DNA of 64,000 bases from RYN-230 sp963718305 (GCA_963718305.1 CAVQZG010000018.1:62001-126000), one strand, 5' to 3'; positions 25,890 to 34,971 are shown, counted from the first letter of the stretch. Numbers and translations are program-made. Notes: a model not told the origin generated them from the sequence alone.

Positions 25890-27707
25890 CTAGGCGAGCG
25901 TGGCGATGGCCTTGTGTACCGACGCGATCGCGCTGGCGCCCTCGCCGGTGGCCGCGGCGACCCGCTTCATGGAGCCGGAGCGGACGTCGCCGACCGCGAA
26001 CACGCCGGGAACGTTGGTCTCGAACGGAAGCGGCTTCCGCCCCACGTCAGCCCAGGCCGGCGCGAGGTCATCGCCGGTCAGCTGGACGTCGGTTCGGATG
26101 AAGCCGTCATCTTCGGTGGCTATTCCGGTCAGCCAGCTGGTCGCGGGCTCGGCGCCGATGAAGCAAAACAAGCCAGAGCACGGCTCGGCCTGGGTGGTGT
26201 CCGCCGTCCGGTCAGTGATGCTGACCTCCTCGAGGAAGTCAGCGCCATCCAGCCGGGTGACCTCGCTCCGGCAAAGCACGGTAACCCGCGGATGTACCAG
26301 CAGCCGGTCGACGAGATAGGCAGACATGTCGGTGGTGATGTCCGGGCCGCGGACGACCAGCGAGACCTCACTCCCTCGCCCGGCCAGATACAGCGCGGCC
26401 TGACCGGCCGAGTTCGCGCCGCCGACCACCGTGACCGGGCTGCCGGCACACCCCCGGGCCTCTAGTTCGGTGGCCGCGTAGTAGATACCGGCGCCCTCGA
26501 AATCAGGCCAGCGCTCCAGCGGCAGTGCCCGGTAGCGGGCGCCGGTCGCGATGACGACGGCCCTGCTGTCTATGACTTCCCCGCCCGGCAGGTGCAGGCG
26601 GAGCAGGTTGCCGTTGCGATCGGTGTCGAGCTTGACCGCCTCGCAGGGGCTGGCTAGCTGGGCACCGAACTTCAGCGCCTGGAGCACGGCCCGGCCGGTC
26701 AGATCGGCACCGGAAAGGCCGAACGGGAAGCCGAAGTAGTTCTCGATCCGGGAGCTGGCCGCGGCCTGCCCTCCAGTGCCGACCGCGTCCAGCAGCATGG
26801 TGTCCAGGCCCTCGGACGCCCCGTAGACCGCGGCCGCCAGCCCGGCCGGGCCGGCGCCGACGATCGTGACGTCAACGGGCTTGGTGGAGGAGCGACGGTA
26901 GCTGAGGCCCAGCTTCTCGGCCAGCCTGCCCGGCGTGGCCCGTTTCAGCGTGGTACCGGGCATGACGACGGCGGGCAGATCGTCTGTGGTCAGGCCGGAG
27001 GACTCCATCATCGCCCGGCCAGCCGGGGTGTCGGCATCGAACCAAAGGTGGATCAGACGCTGCCGGGCGGCGTAGGTCCGCAGCGCCAGCGCCGGCGCCG
27101 ACCTGGCGCCGCCGACGATCTCCACCGTCCGCGCGGCGGTGCTGCGCCTCAGTAGCTCCCGGCGGGCGATCAGCGCCTTGAACACGATGTCGGACAGTTC
27201 GACGTCGTTCGCCATGAGCTGCCGCAGACGCTCCGGCGACACCCGGTAGACCGTCCCGGCCTCCCGCACCCGGCACAAGAGGTAGACATTCTGCCCGGTC
27301 AGCAGGTTCAGCTCGCCGACAAAGCCGCCCGCATCCACAACTGCGACGGTCTCAGCGGGAACGTCGGCCGTCTCCGTCCGCACAACCTCCACCGAACCCC
27401 GGTCGACCACGATCAGATCGACATCTTCGTCGCCCGGCCGGAACAGCACATCACCCGGATGAGTCTCCTGCGGCGTGCCGTAGGCCAAGAGCCGGGCGAA
27501 CAGCTCATCGCCCAGGCGCGGCGACGCGACACCGGCCGGCACGAGCGGTTTTCCCCGCCGCCCGGATGCGTGCCTGGCCCGCAGCCGATCCAGATCCTGC
27601 GGTGTGGCCCCGGCCACCGGCCCGGCCAGGCCGGGTTGACTGAACATAGAGCCACGCGCGGCCCCAGGCGCGGCATCGGCACGCGACAGTTCGTCCATCG
27701 CTGACAC
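25890..27707 (-). CDS. Cyclic-nucleotide-binding domain fused to thioredoxin reductase-like oxidoreductase
   Basis: A 605-residue protein in three parts. Residues about 50-165 form a cNMP-binding fold (HPGDVLFRPGDEDVDLIVVD, then GGFVGELNLLTGQNVYL). Residues about 195-265 resemble a thioredoxin-fold module (LIHLWFDADTPAGRAMMES, LPAVVMPG). Residues about 280-600 are a thioredoxin reductase-type domain: FAD motif VTIVGAGPAGLAAAVYGA, NAD(P) motif VTVVGGANSAGQAALYLA, closing NVPGVFAVGDVRSGSMKRVA. The CxxC of true thioredoxin reductases is absent; a single cysteine (RGCAGS) precedes the NAD(P) motif, so the electron acceptor is unclear. The start is GTG at 27707 with GGGAGAG upstream. Confidence 0.9.
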   Translation of the reverse strand: MSAMDELSRADAAPGAARGSMFSQPGLAGPVAGATPQDLDRLRARHASGRRGKPLVPAGVASPRLGDELFARLLAYGTPQETHPGDVLFRPGDEDVDLIVVDRGSVEVVRTETADVPAETVAVVDAGGFVGELNLLTGQNVYLLCRVREAGTVYRVSPERLRQLMANDVELSDIVFKALIARRELLRRSTAARTVEIVGGARSAPALALRTYAARQRLIHLWFDADTPAGRAMMESSGLTTDDLPAVVMPGTTLKRATPGRLAEKLGLSYRRSSTKPVDVTIVGAGPAGLAAAVYGASEGLDTMLLDAVGTGGQAAASSRIENYFGFPFGLSGADLTGRAVLQALKFGAQLASPCEAVKLDTDRNGNLLRLHLPGGEVIDSRAVVIATGARYRALPLERWPDFEGAGIYYAATELEARGCAGSPVTVVGGANSAGQAALYLAGRGSEVSLVVRGPDITTDMSAYLVDRLLVHPRVTVLCRSEVTRLDGADFLEEVSITDRTADTTQAEPCSGLFCFIGAEPATSWLTGIATEDDGFIRTDVQLTGDDLAPAWADVGRKPLPFETNVPGVFAVGDVRSGSMKRVAAATGEGASAIASVHKAIATLA

Positions 27708-27846
27708 GTTTTCAGCTCTCCCGTCATCTGGTCAAACGTCTTGTAATCGGCGCGGTGGCTCTGGCTCATTCTTGGTGAGGTGGCCCAGGCGCACAGCTCG
27801 CGCCAATGAGAGAGTTTCCGTCGCGGGCGCGCGGATCCACGCCCGG

Positions 27847-29097
27847 TTAGCCAGGCTGGTCGCCGGGGTTCTCCGGGGGCGCGTCGTGTTCGGTAGCCGG
27901 ATCTTGTGCGGTTATCCCGCCGTCAGCGAGTGTCAGCGGACCCGAGCGGTGCAGCGCGACGGCGATGAAGGGATATACCAGGACAGATAGCACACCGGCC
28001 CCGATCAGGGCGGCGGCGGTGGCCGGGAGCATCACGCCGTCGCGTTCGCCGATTTCGGCCAGGGCTACCAGCAGCGGCATGGTCGTCGCCGTGATGAACG
28101 TCATCTCCAGCCGCTGCCGGGGCCGCAGTGCGCGCCGATATACCAACAGCGAGGGCAGGCCGCGGACAACCAGCAGCAGGCCGAAGAACAGCAGCAGGCG
28201 GAGCGGGTCCTGGCCGAGGGCCTTCACATCCAGGGTCATCCCTGAGGTGATGAAAAAGATCGGGATGAAGATGCCGTAGCCGACGGTGTCGAACTTGCGC
28301 TCCAGGCTCGTGGTGTCCAGATCCATCCGGCGGGTCCAGCGGCGCAGCACCATCCCGGCCAGCAGGGCACCGAGTACAACATCAAGACCGAACCGGCTGG
28401 CGATGGCCAGCAGCACGAACAACAGCACCACCGTCCAGCGCAATATGGTCTGCCCGGTCGCGTCCTGGCCTTCCCGAAGGATCGCTCCTACCGTGCTGTT
28501 CCGGGCCAGGACCGGCGCGGCGGCAAGGGCCAGGGCGGCCACTCCGACCAGGGCCACCGAAGCTAGCGCCACGAAATGGCCTCGCTGGGTGAGGAAGACG
28601 GCGACAATCAGGATAGGAAACAGTTCCCCGACCGTCCCGGCCGATTCGATGTACTCGCCGAACCGGCCGCCGAGCATGTCATTGTCGCGCAGGACGGGCA
28701 GCAGCGTGCCCAGCGCGGTGGTGGTCAGCGCCAGGCCGACCGGGACATAATCCCTGACGTAGCCCGCCGCGGACAGTCCCGCTACCACCCCGATCGCGAT
28801 CACCGCCGAGATCAGCCAGCCAGTGATCGCCAGCTTGCCCGGCCGCTGGCGCAGAAGCAGCGGATCCAGCTCGTAACCGGCCAGGAGGAACAGAAAGCCC
28901 AGCCCGATATTCGACAGCAGTTGGATGTTGGACGTTTCGGCCAGGCCAAGCACATGCGGGCCGATCAGCACCCCGCCCAACAGGAAAATAACGATCTGCG
29001 GAATGCGCGGGCCGGGCAGAAGCGCCACCACCATTGGGGCGAGCGCCGCCACCAGGGCCACGGCCACCAGGTCTTCCAGACCACGGTTAATGTCCAC
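27847..29097 (-). CDS. Cation/proton antiporter, CPA2-type membrane domain
   Basis: A 416-residue integral membrane protein with 11-13 hydrophobic segments. Family signs are RIPQIVIFLLGGVLIGPHVL, GLGFLFLLAGYELDP, TTTALGTLLPVLRDN and IPIFFITSGMTLDVKAL. The acidic residue in the ELDP segment lies where Kef/NhaA-type antiporters carry their transport carboxylate. There is no C-terminal RCK/TrkA domain; the tail is acidic and proline-rich. The start is GTG at 29097 with a weak ribosome-binding site. It may share a transcript with the downstream flavin reductase fusion. Confidence 0.88.
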   Translation of the reverse strand: MDINRGLEDLVAVALVAALAPMVVALLPGPRIPQIVIFLLGGVLIGPHVLGLAETSNIQLLSNIGLGFLFLLAGYELDPLLLRQRPGKLAITGWLISAVIAIGVVAGLSAAGYVRDYVPVGLALTTTALGTLLPVLRDNDMLGGRFGEYIESAGTVGELFPILIVAVFLTQRGHFVALASVALVGVAALALAAAPVLARNSTVGAILREGQDATGQTILRWTVVLLFVLLAIASRFGLDVVLGALLAGMVLRRWTRRMDLDTTSLERKFDTVGYGIFIPIFFITSGMTLDVKALGQDPLRLLLFFGLLLVVRGLPSLLVYRRALRPRQRLEMTFITATTMPLLVALAEIGERDGVMLPATAAALIGAGVLSVLVYPFIAVALHRSGPLTLADGGITAQDPATEHDAPPENPGDQPG

Positions 29098-29164
29098 GAA
29101 GGCAGCTCAGCCCGGCATGGCGTTGATCATCCAGCACCCCCCCGACCAGCAAGGGATGCTGGCA

Positions 29165-29371
29165 TCACCACGCTAGCCGCCAAGGTCCCCGTGGAACAGG
29201 GCACTCACCGCCAAAGCGTGTCGGCCGGGGGCAGCCCCCGGGGCACAGCAGCCCGGCACCTTCGGCCTGGGCCCGGCCCAGCAGCTGCTCGGCCAGCTTC
29301 TCATCGACCAGCGGCCGCCGGCGCGGCGTATTCCCACCAGGTTTGCGGCCCGTCCTCGCGGTGTCTGACAT
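29165..29371 (-). mobile_element. IS256-type transposase N-terminal remnant
   Basis: From the ATG at 29371 (AGGA seven bases upstream) the frame reads RPLVDEKLAEQLLGRAQAEG then AGLLCPGG, the usual N-terminal pattern of IS256-family transposases (lxxLxxxAxxxGxxLxGxGG). It then diverges and stops after 68 residues. The DDE catalytic domain and inverted repeats were not found. It is a fossil of an insertion event among other gene remnants. Confidence 0.6.
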
Positions 29372-29530
29372 CACGCGTCCTGTACGCTCCGGTACCTGAT
29401 GAGCGGGTTGCCGCTGGTCAGGCGAGTACCTTGGGCCGGGCGGGTGCCCTGGTGTGGGCGGCGGGTGAATCCTGTACCAGTGCCGGCGCAGCCGGGTCCA
29501 CATTGAGCGTCCGTTGACAGCTGGGCAGGG

Positions 29531-29713
29531 ATGAGAGCAGTACAGCAGAGAGGTACTGCAACGTGCACCGACATCGTCCGTTCGATGGCCCAGCGGGCAG
29601 GCGCCGACATCGTCGAGATCGAGGGCTCGCACGTGATCATGATCTCCCAGCCGCAGGCGGTGACCGACCACATCCTGAAAGCGACCCGGGCCGTCGCTGA
29701 TGCACGCCGGTAG
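29531..29713 (+). pseudogene. Alpha/beta hydrolase C-terminal remnant
   Basis: A 60-residue frame ends with RSMAQRAGADIVEIEGSHVI then MISQPQAVTDHILKATRAV. This matches the last strand-loop-helix of many actinomycete alpha/beta hydrolases, where the catalytic histidine lies in the SHVVM segment. The nucleophile and oxyanion parts are missing. The ATG at 29531 is likely accidental. Confidence 0.6.
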
Positions 29714-29719
29714 ACCACG

Positions 29720-30465
29720 ATGAGTACGGCAGCGAAGATGAGCCAGACGGATACGGCAACGATGAAGCCTGGGACGAAGACCCCGTTCGGCGCACTGAAG
29801 CAGGTCGATGCAGGCCTGCTGCGCATTGGCTACGCCGAGGCCGGCCCCGCATCCCTGCTGCGATCATCGGCGGGTTCGACTGGGGAGCTCGGACGGCCAA
29901 TGTCGTCGCCGCCTTGTGGCCCGGCCGGTGCCAGGCCATGGTGTCGGTCAGCGGCTACCTGATCAGCAGCCGGGCCGCCGGCAGGGCGGCGTTGCTCCCG
30001 TCAGCCGAACTCGCGTGGTGCTATCAGTTTTATTTCGCCACCGAACGCGGCCGGGCCGGGTATGACAAGTACAGGCACGAGTTTGCAAAGCTCATCTGGC
30101 ATACCGCCGCGCCGAAGTGGGGCTTCGACGACGCGACGTTCAACCGGAGCGCCACGCCGTTTGACAACGCAGATCACGTCAGCATTGTGATCCACAACTA
30201 CCGCTGGCGGCTGGGGCTGGTAGCGGGCGAGACACGATACGAGGATCTGGAAAAGCAGCTCGCCGGCAGCCCCCAGATCACCGTGCCAACAATCACCCTC
30301 GAACGTGATGCCAATGGTGCGCCCCATCCCGATCCCGGCACCCATCGGGCAAAGTTCTCGGGCAAGTACGCGCATCGGAGCATCTCGGGCAGCGTCGGGC
30401 ACAACCTGCCGCAAGAGGCTCTGCGGGCTTTCGCCCAAGCCGTCGCCGACGTAGACGGCTACTAA
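29720..30465 (+). pseudogene. Alpha/beta hydrolase with internal deletion
   Basis: An N-terminal frame from the ATG at 29720 gives TKTPFGALKQVDAGLLRIGY then AEAGPA. Then the coding frame changes near 29850, where AIIGGFDWGARTANVVAALW begins, and it runs on through MVSVSGYLI to the stop at 30465. Between AEAGPA and AIIGGF intact relatives have about 70 residues with the HGWP oxyanion motif, which is lost. The aspartate nucleophile segment GFDWGA and the late segment SVGHNLPQEA remain. A deletion joined two frames, so the gene should be dead. Confidence 0.65.
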
Positions 30466-30563
30466 ACATCTCTAATTGTGGGATTACAGGAAGGGTGTGA
30501 GGTCGAGGCCGGTGCTGGGGAGGAAGCCGCCGGGCGGGATCGGGTGAGGGTGACGCGCGGGCA

Positions 30564-31430
30564 TCAGGCGAATTCCGCGTGGTACTCGTGAAGGAACTCG
30601 GCCACCGGGCGCGGGGGGCGGCCGGTGATCTGCTGGAAGGTGTCGGTCGTGTAGTCGTTCTCGCCGGCGAGGATCGCCCACTCGCGCGTGATGAGCAGCT
30701 CAGCGGTCCCCGCCGGTACCCCGGCGCCGGTGAGGCGCTCGAGGAACTGACGTTCGGCCGCGACCCGGAAGGTGACGGGCTCGCCGAGTTCTGCCGAAAG
30801 CAGCTCGAGCGCCTCCGGCCACGACATGGGGACCGGTCCGGTCAGGTCGTGGTGCGCGCCCCAGAGCGCCGGGTCGGTGAGCACGCGCAGCCCGGCCTCG
30901 GCCGCGTCGCGATGGTCGATCAAGGCCATGCGGCCGCTGCCGGCGAGGCCGGTCCAGGTGCGCGAGGCGCGCACCTCGCGCGCCGCGGCGAGCAGCGACG
31001 CGGAGAAGATCGCGGGGCGGATCGTCGAGTACGGCACCGCGGTCGAGGAGGCGAACTGGTCGATACTGTAGTGGGCTCGCTGGTTGATCCCGAGTGAGTC
31101 CGCCGAGGTGTTGAGCACCGATAGGCGGGTGACCTGCTCGATCGAGGAGATCCCGGCGGCGGCGTTGATCGCGATCCGCTGCAGGACGCCCTCGATCCCG
31201 GCTGATCCCATCGCGATGAACACCGTGCGGATCCCGTCAAGTGCCTCGGTGAGGTCGCGCGGGTCGTCCAGGCGCGTGCCACGGATGCGCAGGCCGCCGG
31301 GTTCGCCGAAGGCGCGGCGGGCTTTGCCGGGGTCGCGGACGAGCGCGGCGACCGCATCGCCGCGCGCGAGTACGCCGCGGACGATCTCGCTGCCGACGCG
31401 GCCGGTGGCGCCGATCACTGCGGTGGTCAT
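30564..31430 (-). CDS. NmrA-like NAD(P)-binding protein
   Basis: A 288-residue atypical short-chain dehydrogenase. The N-terminal Rossmann motif is TTAVIGATGRVGSEIVRGVL, followed by GIRTVFIAMGS and the C-terminal part usual in NmrA/QOR2-like proteins (YSTIRPAIFSASLLAAA). The catalytic YxxxK of classical SDRs is not seen. The ATG at 31430 has GGAAGGAGACGCG before it, a strong ribosome-binding site. Likely role: NAD(P)H-linked reductase or redox sensor; the substrate is unknown. Confidence 0.85.
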   Translation of the reverse strand: MTTAVIGATGRVGSEIVRGVLARGDAVAALVRDPGKARRAFGEPGGLRIRGTRLDDPRDLTEALDGIRTVFIAMGSAGIEGVLQRIAINAAAGISSIEQVTRLSVLNTSADSLGINQRAHYSIDQFASSTAVPYSTIRPAIFSASLLAAAREVRASRTWTGLAGSGRMALIDHRDAAEAGLRVLTDPALWGAHHDLTGPVPMSWPEALELLSAELGEPVTFRVAAERQFLERLTGAGVPAGTAELLITREWAILAGENDYTTDTFQQITGRPPRPVAEFLHEYHAEFA

Positions 31431-31874
31431 CGCGTCTCCTTCCGGTAAAGCTCGATCAGCCCCGCCGCCAACCGCACCTGCTCCCGGCGGGCCGCTCAGC
31501 CGCGGTCAGCCCGCCACCATCGGGACACCTCGTGACCCTGGAATAACACCGCCCGGCGGTCGTGACCAGGCCTGTGACCCGGAATTAAGGATCTTTAAGG
31601 CGCGCCTGACAGACCTTGCGGCGGTGGATCCGATCTTGATCCGCGCGTATCAGCATGCGGCGGGCGCCCGGCGAACTCCGGCCGGACCTATTCCAGCCGG
31701 ACGATCAGCGGCACCTCATAGGCGCTGGACCTGGCCTCTAGCGAGTCGCGGCGCTCGGAGTGCCCGAAGCAGGGGAGGCCGGATGGCCACCAGATGCGCG
31801 TGCTCGGCGAGGCGGTCCCAGATCGGGTAAGGGGTACAGGCGCTCGGGCCAGGGGTCAACTGAAACATCCCTAG
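31431..31874. other. Gap between divergent genes
   Basis: About 440 bases upstream of both the NmrA-like gene and the MarR operon. Two short protein-like tails are readable (plus strand LTDLAAVDPILIRAYQHAAG; minus strand SSAYEVPLIVRLE before a stop near 31697), but neither has a start or known family. Confidence 0.35.
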
Positions 31875-31933
31875 TTGACAGGCGCACTGACAACTTAATA
31901 CAGTGGCCACTATGTCAGAGAAACTGACAACTT
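31875..31933 (+). promoter_or_regulatory. MarR promoter and operator sites, leaderless start
   Basis: TTGACA (31875-31880) and TACAGT (31899-31904) form a -35/-10 pair with an 18-base spacer. The ATG at 31912 lies seven bases after the -10 box, so the transcript is probably leaderless. Around it are a perfect palindrome AGTGGCCACT (31902-31911), an inverted repeat TGTCAG-AGAAA-CTGACA (31913-31929) covering the start codon, and ACTGACAACTT repeated at 31886 and 31923. This arrangement fits autorepression by the MarR protein. Confidence 0.6.
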
Positions 31934-32400
31934 CAGGGCGGCCGCTTCCCCAGCCGGACGCGGATCTCGGCTACCTGTTCCGGCTCGCGCACCAGCGCTT
32001 CCGGGCGCTGCTGGACATCGAGCTGGAGGACCTCGGGCTGTCCGCGCAGGAGTACGGGATCCTGAGCCTGTTCGAGACCAGGCCCGAGCTGTCCACCTCC
32101 GAGCTTGCCCGCATCTCGCAGGTCACGAGGCAGACGATGCATGCGTCCGTCCTCAGCCTCGAGGCGGCGGGGCTGGTTGAGCGCAGCGCGAGGAATCAAA
32201 GGGTCGTGCTTGTGCGCCCGACCACGCGAGGCCGAAAGTGCCTGGAGACGGCAACGCGCCGAGTGCGCGTGGTGGAGCACGCTGCGCTGGCAGGTCTTAG
32301 CCGCGAGGACGAGCGAACCGTACGAGCGTGGCTCGCCAACTTGGCGGCCATGACCGCAAGCCCCGAGTGGGCCGCGGTCAAGCGAGAGGAGAAGTCATGA
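31912..32400 (+). CDS. MarR-family transcriptional regulator
   Basis: A 162-residue regulator. The winged HTH is clear: LGLSAQEYGILSLFETRPEL, STSELARISQVTRQTMHASV, LSLEAAGLVERSARNQRVVL. Here the wing basic residues follow the recognition helix. The ATG at 31912 (rather than the GTG at 31903) is preferred because of promoter spacing. Its stop overlaps the next start (ATGA), so regulator and hydrolase form one operon; the hydrolase substrate or product could be the effector. Confidence 0.92.
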   Translation: MSEKLTTSGRPLPQPDADLGYLFRLAHQRFRALLDIELEDLGLSAQEYGILSLFETRPELSTSELARISQVTRQTMHASVLSLEAAGLVERSARNQRVVLVRPTTRGRKCLETATRRVRVVEHAALAGLSREDERTVRAWLANLAAMTASPEWAAVKREEKS

Positions 32401-33392
32401 ACCATCAGGCCCGGGTGACCGGGAATCTCGAGCGGCGCATCCACGACGCGGAGAGGGATCTGTTTGCCGCCGTCGGCGCGGACGTCGAGGAGTTCTTCCT
32501 CGAACTCGCGCAGACAGGCCTGCGGGTACGAGTGCTCTCGCATGGACGCGGCCCGGCGATTGTCCTGCTCCACGGTGCGTCGGAGAGCGCCGCCATCTGG
32601 GCGCCGTTGTTCACCAAGCTCGGTCATTTCCGGCTGCTGGCCGTGGACCTGCCCGGTCACGGCTTGTCTGACCCGATCGCCTTCCGGCGCGGGCAGGTGC
32701 GCGAGCACGCCCGCCGGTTGATCGAGGACATCCTGGACGCACTCGGGCTCGACGAGGTGCCGGTGATCGGCCACTCGCTCGGCGGCATGTTCGCCCTGTG
32801 GCACGTAGCCGCCGGTTCCGGGCGGATCTCTGGGGTGGTCGCGATCGGAGAGCCCGCCGTCGCGCTCCCGGGCGTACGCGTGCGCATGCCGCTGTCGCTG
32901 CTGACCGTCCGCGGGCTAGGCGTCGCTGTCTTGCGCTCACCCAGCCCGCGTCGTGTCTATCGCCGCCTGCTTGCCCAGGGGCAAGGCTCCGCTGAGGTGG
33001 CGGCCGCACCGGACTCTCTGATCGAGGCGCTACGCCTGTCCGTACGCCGGCCGGAGAACGCGAGAACCGTGGCGTCGCTAATGCACGCGATCGACCGGTT
33101 CCGCCGCCCACGCCCCGAGAGTGTCCTCACAACCGCGGAGCTCGCCGCGATCATGACACCCACGATCTTCATCCTCGGATCCGACGACCCGTACCTCTCC
33201 ATTGAGCGCGCACGGCTGTCGATCGACCAGATTCACGGCGCCAGGCTCTATGAGGTACCCGGCGGACACGCCCCCTGGCTCGTCGACGCCCAACACACGG
33301 CCGAGCTGATCGCAACCCACCCACACCTCGCAGCCGGCCCGCACCTCACCCCGGCGCCGGGCGAAAGGCGGCAAGCAAACGCATCGACCTGA
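32397..33392 (+). CDS. Alpha/beta hydrolase
   Basis: A 331-residue enzyme. The oxyanion segment is VLLHGASESAAIW. The nucleophile elbow GHSLGG contains Ser at about residue 127. The acid region is TPTIFILGSDDPYLS and the catalytic histidine is in VPGGHAPWL. The ATG at 32397 overlaps the MarR stop by four bases, with GAGAGGAG just upstream. It is probably an esterase or lactonase; position in the MarR operon suggests it acts on the same toxic or phenolic compound the repressor senses (inference). Confidence 0.88.
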   Translation: MNHQARVTGNLERRIHDAERDLFAAVGADVEEFFLELAQTGLRVRVLSHGRGPAIVLLHGASESAAIWAPLFTKLGHFRLLAVDLPGHGLSDPIAFRRGQVREHARRLIEDILDALGLDEVPVIGHSLGGMFALWHVAAGSGRISGVVAIGEPAVALPGVRVRMPLSLLTVRGLGVAVLRSPSPRRVYRRLLAQGQGSAEVAAAPDSLIEALRLSVRRPENARTVASLMHAIDRFRRPRPESVLTTAELAAIMTPTIFILGSDDPYLSIERARLSIDQIHGARLYEVPGGHAPWLVDAQHTAELIATHPHLAAGPHLTPAPGERRQANAST

Positions 33393-33415
33393 TCGACAAC
33401 AACAAGGGTCAAGGA

Positions 33416-34162
33416 CTACTCACTACTAGCCGGGTCTCCTGGTTTAGTGCACACAAACCAGGTCCGATCCTCGCTGTCGTCATTGGCGTCGCCACTGTGA
33501 CTTTCGATGGTCACTATATTGATAAACTTTTCACCTAGCGATTCCCGTATCTTATCTGGCGGGAATGAAATCGTCCTGATGACTTCTGTGAGCGATTTGT
33601 GTGTACCGTCTCGCTGGAGGTCGAGTACCTCGATGGTCCAGTCGAATACCACTTCGTCACTCGTTCGTACGTTTATATAGAGGTAGTTCTCACCGAATCT
33701 CTCAACTATCTTCGGTCCCCTTGCCATCGCCTTAAGATGGCTCCTAGCATAGGTATCGAAGGCAAGCACGCCACCGTCGTTCAGGTGCCGGTACGCGCAG
33801 TCGAAAAAACTCTCCCAAGCTGAGAAGTCGAGCAAGTGATTGATGCCGTGGTAGACGCAAATGATAGCGTCGAATTTAACGTTCAGCTTAAAGTGGCTCA
33901 TGTCTGCCAGATGTAGCGGGGTCCCCTCGGGTAGCTTGTCGCGGGCAACAGCCAGCATGCCCGGAGATATATCGAGACCACTCACCTGATATCTGCCCGC
34001 AAGATCAGCAATAATTCCGCCAGTTCCGCAGGCAACCTCTAGCAACGTCATGGCCTGGCCGTGAGCATTCTTGATAATACTGTCAATAAATGCGGTCTCG
34101 GTAGAGGAATCACCCGTCACGGCATCGTAATGCCGGGCCAGCAGATCATAAATTGCCACCAT
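33416..34162 (-). CDS. SAM-dependent methyltransferase, class I
   Basis: A 248-residue methyltransferase: YDLLARHYDAVTG opening, motif I LLEVACGTGGIIADLAG, SGLDISPGMLAVARDKL, LHLADMSHFKLNVKFDAIIC, and a C-terminal region with FPPDKIRESL. The gene is clearly lower in GC than its neighbours (for example many AT-rich codons around 33480-34140), which suggests recent transfer. The frame opens with TTG ATG; the ATG at 34162 is preferred. The substrate is unknown. Confidence 0.9.
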   Translation of the reverse strand: MVAIYDLLARHYDAVTGDSSTETAFIDSIIKNAHGQAMTLLEVACGTGGIIADLAGRYQVSGLDISPGMLAVARDKLPEGTPLHLADMSHFKLNVKFDAIICVYHGINHLLDFSAWESFFDCAYRHLNDGGVLAFDTYARSHLKAMARGPKIVERFGENYLYINVRTSDEVVFDWTIEVLDLQRDGTHKSLTEVIRTISFPPDKIRESLGEKFINIVTIESHSGDANDDSEDRTWFVCTKPGDPASSE

Positions 34163-34427
34163 CAAAGTCTATATGGGGCGCTGAAGTCACGCAATCGCTT
34201 GCGATTTCCTGTGGCCTTGGACCAGGGAGCGGACTTACGCCCGTCGCAGGGCTGACGCCAAGGGCGCCACGGGTAACCCCTGACGAACACCCGGATCTGC
34301 CGCTGCTGGTTAGCCGAATGTCGCCAGCCGGCCCGCACACACTTGCGGCCCGGGGGCGCAGGGCAGTCAGGGAGGATCTTTGGCTCTGGCCAGGATCAGG
34401 TTGGGGCAGATGCGGCCGGGGTGGTAG

Positions 34428-34601
34428 GGATGCTGCGATGAGTTTGCGCGGGCGGCGAACTTCTACGTCTGGGACTCCGAGGAAGCGGGCAGGGGCTTCT
34501 TCACCGACGAGCTACGAGAGCGGAATACCGGCCTGTATGGTGTGGCGCCCACCATCGAGTTCGTGGAGATCGCCGAGATCGTCGACAACTCCCGTCCTTA
34601 A
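34428..34601 (+). pseudogene. Small monooxygenase-like C-terminal remnant
   Basis: A start-less frame reads DEFARAANFYVWDSEEAGRG then FFTDELRERNTGLYGV and IEFVEIAEIVDNSRP before the stop. The pattern (a W-D/E strand, then an acidic helix with FF..EL, then a beta-strand ending in ..VEI..IV) resembles the C-terminus of YdhR/ABM-type dimeric alpha-beta barrel proteins. No ATG, GTG or TTG fits an intact N-terminus. Confidence 0.45.
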
Positions 34602-34714
34602 CAGACAGCCACGGACCGGGCATTACTCCCGCCGGGCCAGCTGCATGGCACCCTGCCCAGCGGGGAATCCCACCGGGCAGGGCAGCCACCGGGTAACGGG
34701 CACCGGGATCGTCA

Positions 34715-34928
34715 TGACCCGCCGTGCAAGACGCACGGAGATCTCGGTGACGGTCACCTCCGGGGAGTCGGGTGTGCGGGCTACCATCACCGACGACGGC
34801 CGCGACGAGCGGTCCTGGGCCGTAGCTCGGAACTGACCGGGCTGGTCGACCGGGTCGAGGCGCTGGGCCTACAGGCCCGGTCCCGGCCCGGGGAGGGGTC
34901 TTGGGCCGGGGTACGTTGCTCCCGTAGC
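34715..34928 (+). pseudogene. Histidine-kinase ATPase domain remnant
   Basis: A plus-strand frame reads ARRTEISVTVTSGESGVRAT then ITDDGR, resembling the N-box/G1 region of sensor kinase HATPase_c domains (VxDDGR). The frame changes at about 34825, and then SSELTGLVDRVEALGLQARS then RPGEGSWAGV follows, the usual C-terminal GLxGLxxRVxALGG..SxPGxGS segment. The body of the kinase and the histidine are missing. It ends just before the aldehyde dehydrogenase. Confidence 0.55.
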
Positions 34929-34971
34929 GTTGTCTCGCTGGACCCGTACCGCAATGACACCGGGAGCAGGC

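Noticed and set aside
31697..31760. A minus-strand tail ending AYEVPLIVRLE that recalls lasso-peptide leader motifs
   Set aside because: No core peptide, no RiPP enzymes nearby, and the stop follows immediately.
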